From Cotesia glomerata (lineage: Eukaryota > Arthropoda > Insecta > Hymenoptera > Braconidae), in contig NC_058160.1 in the NCBI RefSeq assembly GCF_020080835.1, positions 19,641,152 through 19,705,151 on the forward strand: 64,000 bases of DNA, written 5' to 3'. How positions within the stretch are numbered: the first letter of the stretch is position 1; each line of letters opens with the position of its first letter. A program made the position numbers and the translations under genes. Under the pieces are notes generated by a model. The model was not told where the DNA came from and made no database searches. It saw only the letters and a list, made by a program, of their open reading frames with translations. Shown piece by piece: positions 58,694 through 64,000 of the stretch.

Positions 58694-58985
58694 ACTGGGC
58701 TATTGCTGGGCCAAGAATGTCGATTAATGGCACAGTAATGGCAATTTTCAATGGCCAATAAACGGCTTACAGTTGGCATGATAACCACGGCCCATTAATG
58801 GCATTAAACTATTGGGCCATTGATGGCAACCAGCAATGGGCCAGACATAATTTGAATTATCGGCCCATTGATGGCAACCAGCAATGGGCCAGACATCATT
58901 TGAACTATCGGCCCATTAACGACAAACAGTAATGCGCCAAATATTTTTTCTACTATCGGTCTACTAATTTCAAGCTTTTCTGCGC
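58694..58985. repeat. Palindrome-containing tandem repeats, period about 60 nt
   Basis: At least three units start GGCCCATT(G/A)A(T/C)GGCA, run through CAGCAATGGGCCAGACAT and end in an ATTTGAA(T/C)TATC link. Each unit contains the inverted pair GGCCCATTG / CAATGGGCC. More degenerate forms extend leftward to the end of the long-TIR element. Confidence 0.8.
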
Positions 58986-59342
58986 CAATTATGATTTTAA
59001 TCGTTTGTCCTTCAATCGCTGATTGCTGTAATAACAGTTATTATTATAATTAATCACTTACACTTTATATTTCACTTTGAAATTATTATTATTATTATTG
59101 CTTCATTATTTTTATAAGGATTATTATGTATTAATAATTTTAATGTTAATTTTATATTAATTATAATTAATAATTATAATTATATTAATATAATTATATT
59201 AATATTAATTATTTTAATAATAATGTTATTGTAATATTATTATATTAAATAGATTATAAAGATAAGGATTATTATATTAAATAGATTATAAAGATAAGGA
59301 TCTTTGTTTTCGACCCTGTTCTCGATCTCCTTGCCCTGACAA
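58986..59342. other. AT-rich low-complexity sequence
   Basis: Dominated by ATTATTA/TAATTATAAT-like sequence, with a 31-nt direct repeat, TTATATTAAATAGATTATAA plus AGATAAGGAT, at about 59241 and 59272. No gene. Confidence 0.6.
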
Positions 59343-59658
59343 TCACCGGTCAACTTTTCCGGCAAAATTTTTGCAATCTTCACAGTCACCAAGTTTCTCT
59401 TTTACTACATCTGCAATAAAAAAATAAATAAATAATTCGATACATTAAAAAACACAATTATATAAAAATCATTTTCATACCTTCCATACACTTAAATGTT
59501 TCTGTTGCGCTAAAATTAAGTTTTCCCACGCCTTTTATTCTTTTCTCAGTACCAGAGTAATTTTTTTCAACATTTTTGGTCATCAGTGCAGATGCCATTT
59601 TACAAATGCATCCTTTCGCTGTTTTTTCGCCAAAAATTTTGATCCGGAAAAATGCAAG
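59343..59658 (-). pseudogene. Terminal exons of a DUF4806-like gene, 5' part missing
   Basis: Two minus-strand exons, 59481-59658 and 59343-59410, have GT-AG borders and join in phase. They encode about 82 residues ending in a stop: LAFFRIKIFGEKTAKGCICK, then ALMTKNVEKNYSGTEKRIKG, then KLNFSATETFKCME and a Cys-containing tail. The pattern of a helix followed by NYSGTEKR and a short second helix resembles the DUF4806 domain, which is often amplified in ant and wasp genomes. No upstream exons were found before the retroelements at 60 kb. It is therefore a fragment of a decayed or transposed gene, or the last exons of one with a distant start. Family assignment is tentative. Confidence 0.45.
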
Positions 59659-60066
59659 CTGGAAATAATTATAATAGTTTATAATAATTTTCTCCCAATA
59701 TTTAAATCATTTTCACTAGAACAAAAGCTTGAATCAATTTTATAAACCTTTTGTCTTTGTACATTTTTTAAATGATTGTATGTTTTATTTTGTAAAATAT
59801 TTGCAATTGTTAGGTACCTGTTATTTTTAATATAACTATCAGTATTACAATTATTTTTTTTAATTTACTTACTTTTTTACTTTATTAGTTCATTCAATAA
59901 ACCAAGTTTTACTTTCACACTTAATAATAATGGATATAATAAAGATAATAATTATTATAATAAAAATTATTTATTACATTTATTATAATAGTCAATATTT
60001 AAACAAACGAATTTAAATACGTACGAACCGGTCAGTCACGATGTCACAAATAAACTGAAATAAGAA

Positions 60067-60068
<2 letters not shown>
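59659..60068. other. AT-rich stretch upstream of the DUF4806-like exons
   Basis: No exon was recognised. An earlier exon of the DUF4806-like gene might be expected here, but none has a usable donor in frame. Confidence 0.4.

Positions 60069-60123
<55 letters not shown>
60069..60123. repeat. (CA)n microsatellite
   Basis: About 27 uninterrupted CA units, next to the 5' end of the LINE. Confidence 0.98.
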
Positions 60124-60126
<3 letters not shown>

Positions 60127-61699
60127 GTCGGAAGAAGCCAAACTCCCACCGGGCGCGTCCCCAGGTGGCGGATAGGGGGATCCTAACCGGTCGTAAGATG
60201 GGCGGATTGGGGCGAAATAAAATAGCCCTCGCGGACCAAATCAGGCATCGGAGCTGAAGAGTAACAGCCACCGTCCGTGTATCCTCGTGGGTTGGAGAAA
60301 GCTCGCTGTTCTTCGGAGCAGAGGGTAAGAGCGAAATAAAATAGCTCTCGCAGTAAAAAACGAAAACTCCCCTTTCGGCAGGAAGGGTTGGTCACACCAT
60401 CTGACCTAGGGTCACGTACGCAAGCGGATAAGGTGACGCTGCTCGAAAGAGATGTGTGAAATGATCCTTATAGCGCGGTGTACGTGGTAACTCCCGGCAT
60501 CTACGTGCCGCATCCACGAGAGCAAGAGGAAGCCGATGAAGGAAGCAGGTGCAGGGTCGAAGCGGTTGAGATTTCCCGCTTCAATGACCGAAAGCTCTTA
60601 TAGCAATGGAGGTAGCTGTAAGAGTGATCACCCCTCCACTTCCGGAGGCATCGCGTTCGGAGACGACCTTTTGCTTTGGAGTATCACTCAAAACCATGAA
60701 AGAAACGAAAAATCAAGAAAAGGACAGGAGTATTAGTGGGCCTCACGCCCAAGAAGCAGCGATTACCGTAAGCGCTGAGATGAAGCGGACGCAAGCGCTG
60801 GAACGCCTCGAAAAGCTGACCAGCGAACTGCATGAGTTTGTCCAATCAAAGGTCAATATCCATAAAGAGATAAAGACCAAGGCAACCGGGGTAGTTAACG
60901 CCCTTCGAAGGTTTAAAAAACTGGACGAAGAATGGCAGTCACCTCGACGACTCACTCCTCGTTTTACGCCGGAGAAGAGCAGTCAACTTGCTGTGGAGAT
61001 CGAAGAATCAATGGACACCGGAGGCGATGCTGACGGTGAATCTGATGCTAAAGACGAAGGTCATACTTCCAACAAGTCTAACAAGAGGAAGGACCGAAAC
61101 TCCCCAGATGGAATAGATGGGCGATTGACGAAGAGAAAGGACTTGAAACCAAGTCCTCCGAAAAACGTGATGAAGCAGAACGCCGAAAAAAAAGACGCGA
61201 CTGATTGGAAAGATGTCCACACAAGGAAAGAAAAACGGAGGCTAGCCAAAGAACAGCTCCCAAAAAAGCTTCAAAGAAGCCCAGGCCGGAGCCTAAGCAC
61301 AAAAAACCGCTCAAATGGATCAGACCCGACGCACTGATCATCCGCCCGGCCGAGAAAGCAAAGTACGCCGAGATTTTGCGTCGCATAAAGAAGGACGTCC
61401 CTGATGAGCAAGTTCGCACAACAGTGGACAAGATCAACAAGACCAGAAGCGGGGACTTGCTGATTACGATTTCGCGGAAGTGCGTGGACAAAGGCCAAGG
61501 CCTGCAACATACCATCGCAAACATCCTTAAGGAGGAGGCCAAAGTGATCTGCAAAGGGCCACAAGAAGACATCGAGATTCGAGACCTAGATGACACCACA
61601 ACAAAAGAGGATATTCAGGCTGCCCTGCATACGGTAACCAAGGAGCTCTGCGAAATACTACCAGAGACAATCAAGATCCGCGAAGCCTACAGAGGTACC
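60127..61699 (+). mobile_element. R1/I-superfamily LINE, 5' UTR and ORF1 only
   Basis: The composition jumps to GC-rich at 60127. The 5' UTR includes CAGGTGGCGGATAGGGGGAT, a motif I associate with R1/LOA/jockey-group LINE leaders. ORF1 follows. The element is cut at 61699 by the poly(A) tail of a second LINE inserted in the opposite orientation; its own ORF2 would lie beyond the window if it survives. Confidence 0.75.
60606..61699 (+). pseudogene. LINE ORF1 (Gag-like), frameshifted and truncated
   Basis: ORF1 proteins of R1-type LINEs bind the element RNA. The first frame (60606-61337) encodes a Lys/Glu-rich coiled-coil-like region, including ALERLEKLTSELHEFVQSKV, followed by a basic region. 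The homologous sequence then continues in another frame (61205-61699), with the conserved segments RPDALIIRPAEKAKYAEILR, KTRSGDLLITI and IEIRDLDDTTTKEDI, which are typical of R1-clade Gag. The switch lies between about 61205 and 61330. The expected CCHC zinc knuckles are absent because the insertion at 61700 removes them. Confidence 0.7.
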
Positions 61700-64000
61700 T
61701 TTTTTTTTTTTTGTTTAAAGTTTATTTATTAATTTTTTATTAGTACATATTTTATAATTCTTAGGTCAAATAAACAAAAAAGAAAACCTTATAGTCATTA
61801 ATTTTAAGTAAGTTACAGGCTGTAGTTAGCAGTACTCGGACTTAAACAATCTGTGTGTTTTGAAATAAAATGAAAATTCTTGTTTTATTGTAATAGGGTG
61901 TTAATTTTTTGATCCTAGACAATCTCTGATGTATTGCGCTGTTTGGGAAAAAATTATCTATTAAGATAGAAAAACCCTAGCGTAAATCTTTTAAATTATT
62001 GCCTTAAAACTAGAATAAATATTTACATATATACATAAAAAGTGCAGCTAAGCTGCTATTATAATGCTAATTATAATATTTTTTCAGTTGAAATTATTTG
62101 ATTTATTTCTTAATATTAAGTCTGATTGAAATTTCTTCTTCTGAGCAAAAGCTCGGAGTACTCGGTACTGCGTGTGTCAATCCACCAGTATTTTTTATGG
62201 TCCAGTCTGTGAAGGTCCGCTTCATCTGCTTTTGGTAAAGCTGTAGAGTACTTTTCAGGCTTCAGCTTGAATGTGCTTAGGTCTATATTTTTGTTGCTTT
62301 TGTGTCTGCTTCTATGATAAATTATGGGTATATTTTTACTGTTCTGGATGTAACCCAAATTATCAAGAGCAGTGAACGCTTGTGGCTGCAGCAAGCCCCT
62401 TTCGGAGTTGGTGTTCAAGTCTCCGCTTACGTTTTTGAGATTTTTTATGATGTCATTCTTTATTTGGTTGAACTTACTGTAGTAATCTCTCGTCAACTTG
62501 ATCCTGTGGTTATCGATCCTCGGAATGTTGGCAGCATCGTATAGTTCTTTGTTGCTAAATCTTTCTCGATAATCAGAGTCTGGGCGTCTGTGCATATTTA
62601 GTGCTGTTTTCGAGCACGCTCTTTCGAATAGTCTTAACTTTTCAGCTTGGGCCGCACCTAGGTTCCAGTTGACAGGAGATGCGTAAGTTAACAGCGGTCT
62701 GATAAGGAGTTGATAACAGATTACCTTTGCTCTGGAGCTGATGTGTCTGTTATGGAAGAGTCTACCCAGTGACTTGTAGATGTTGCGAGCTTTCACCAGC
62801 TGCGCCTCTAGGTGTGAGTTACATTTAGCCAGGTAGTCGATGTTCATGCCCAGATATTTTACGATGTTTTTGGAAGGGACTTTGATGAGTTCTCTTGAAA
62901 CTGGGTGGAACGTTTCTATGATAAAGTTATCATTGTTGATTCTCTTAGCCTTGGTCACGAATCTGGCTGGTCTTCTGAACACTATTGTCTCACATTTTGC
63001 TGGGCTGACACGTAGGTTTCACAAGGCGTAGTAATTGTTTAGTTTATTTACTAATCTTTCAAGCTGGACTTTCAATGGCTCTGGGTATTTTGCAGCGACG
63101 TATAGAATCAAGTCGTCTGCATAAGCTATCGAGTAGGTGTTATTGTCTTGATTCAGCTTGAAGGCGTTCAATGTGTGGCTGGTGAAGATGTTGAAGAGTG
63201 TTGGAGAGTTTACTGTCCCCTGTTGTAGACCTTCTTTTATTTTAAAAAGTTTTGGGGATTTTTCTCTTCCATTCCAGGTGTAGAAGGTACGGCCGGTGAT
63301 CATTCTCCAGATTAGACCTACCAGTTGTTCTGAAAATTTGTTTTTAGTCAGGATGTATATTAATCCAGCTAGCCAAACCGTGTCGAAAGCTTTTTCTAAG
63401 TCGATGAGCGTTGCTCCGATGATATCGTCTTGTGCTAGATGCGATGTTACATCAGACAAAAGTTTGTTGATGGCATGAACTGTGGAGTGTTGATACCTGA
63501 AACCAAATTGATTATCAGGTATTACTCTGTATGCTGCACAATGTGAGATGATTGAGTCATTGATTATAGCCTCGAATGACTTGGAAGACCTTGCTTATAT
63601 TAGGTGTTAGGCTAATAGGTCTGTAGCTGGATGGTTGGTTTGCTGGTTTCCCTTTTTTGAGGATTGAAATTATCTTTGAAATTTTCCAGGCTTTCGGGAA
63701 ATATTGCCTGTTGAGAGCATTGTTAAATAATGTAGAGTAGTCTCTAATCATGACCGTAGGCAGATGTTTAAGTACAATGGACGTAATATCATCGACTCCT
63801 GCCGAGGTTTTATTAGGCAGCCTTTTTAGGATCTTTTCTAGTCTCAATACAGTGCAGAAGTAGTTGTCATCGTTGTTGTTGGGCGCGTATGCTCTGTTTT
63901 CTTGGGAGAATACAGTGATTGTTTTATTTTCTTCGGTGTCCCTGGCCAGTCTTTGCTCCAGTTCTTGAACTGTTCGGTCCGCAACTTCTTTGGTCCGTGT
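61700..64000 (-). mobile_element. Jockey-like LINE, 3' part, inserted into the R1-type element
   Basis: On the minus strand the element ends in a poly(A) tail (13 T at 61700-61712 on the plus strand), preceded by about 400 nt of 3' UTR and by the reverse transcriptase ORF2. Its 5' end lies beyond the window. The abrupt junction with the ORF1 of another LINE shows a nested insertion. Confidence 0.85.
62116..64000 (-). pseudogene. LINE ORF2 reverse transcriptase, partial and interrupted
   Basis: Three segments of one ORF2 are visible. 63557-64000 (open to the window edge) has the RT entry region, with KRLPNKTSAGVDDITS and SSYRPISLTPNISKVF. A frameshift near 63580 moves the frame. 63019-63579 contains DLEKAFDTVW, the LQQGTVNSPTLFN segment and the catalytic YADD box. 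It stops at an in-frame TGA (63019-63021). 62116-63018 continues in the same frame with VKYLGMNIDYLAKCNSHLEA, the RPLLTYASPVNW region and the C-terminal domain, ending at 62116. The motif set fits the jockey clade. One frameshift plus one nonsense codon mean the copy is dead. The endonuclease domain is outside the window. Confidence 0.85.

Overview
The window looks like an AT-rich insect nuclear genome, most likely hymenopteran and possibly a parasitoid wasp. That assignment is an inference from gene content (group III phospholipase A2, apolipoprotein D-like lipocalin, apolipophorin-III-like protein, amplified DUF4806-type exons) and from the abundance of MITEs and LINEs. No sequence search was possible. 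Genes have short introns with GT-AG borders; the multi-exon models below were joined by hand and the reading phase checked at each junction.

Layout. 0-8 kb: Helitron-like end, then a minus-strand Ty3/gypsy element with intact gag and a pol broken by two in-frame stops. 9-17 kb: two secreted-protein genes on the plus strand, an ApoD-type lipocalin with an unusual C-terminal extension and a group III PLA2 with two candidate alternative last exons. 18-34 kb: housekeeping block made of SIRT4 (minus) divergent from a HIRIP3-like histone chaperone (plus), which converges on Testin (minus), followed by Ataxin-2 (minus). 37-53 kb: minus-strand cluster of secreted or probably secreted helical proteins: a 114-residue protein, a decayed copy of an apolipophorin-III-like gene, the intact 191-residue copy, a 92-residue protein, a 922-residue protein built from repeated helical units, and a short secreted peptide gene. 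51-64 kb: transposon graveyard with a tRNA-headed SINE, a foldback element, an LTR candidate, a 1.95-kb long-TIR element, palindromic tandem repeats, orphan DUF4806-like exons, and an R1-like LINE interrupted by a jockey-like LINE.

How parts fit together. Most of the secreted-protein genes (lipocalin, PLA2, apoLp-III-like, the 92-residue protein, the short peptide) have a TATA box about 30 nt upstream of an arthropod initiator-like site, while I saw no such arrangement at the housekeeping genes. Together with the shared theme of lipid binding, lipid hydrolysis and amphipathic helices, this suggests a strongly expressed tissue-specific set (fat body, venom gland or similar). That is inference; the sequence shows only the genes and promoter-like motifs. 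The most novel items are the 922-residue repeat protein, the duplicated helical-protein cluster, and the PLA2 with two last exons.
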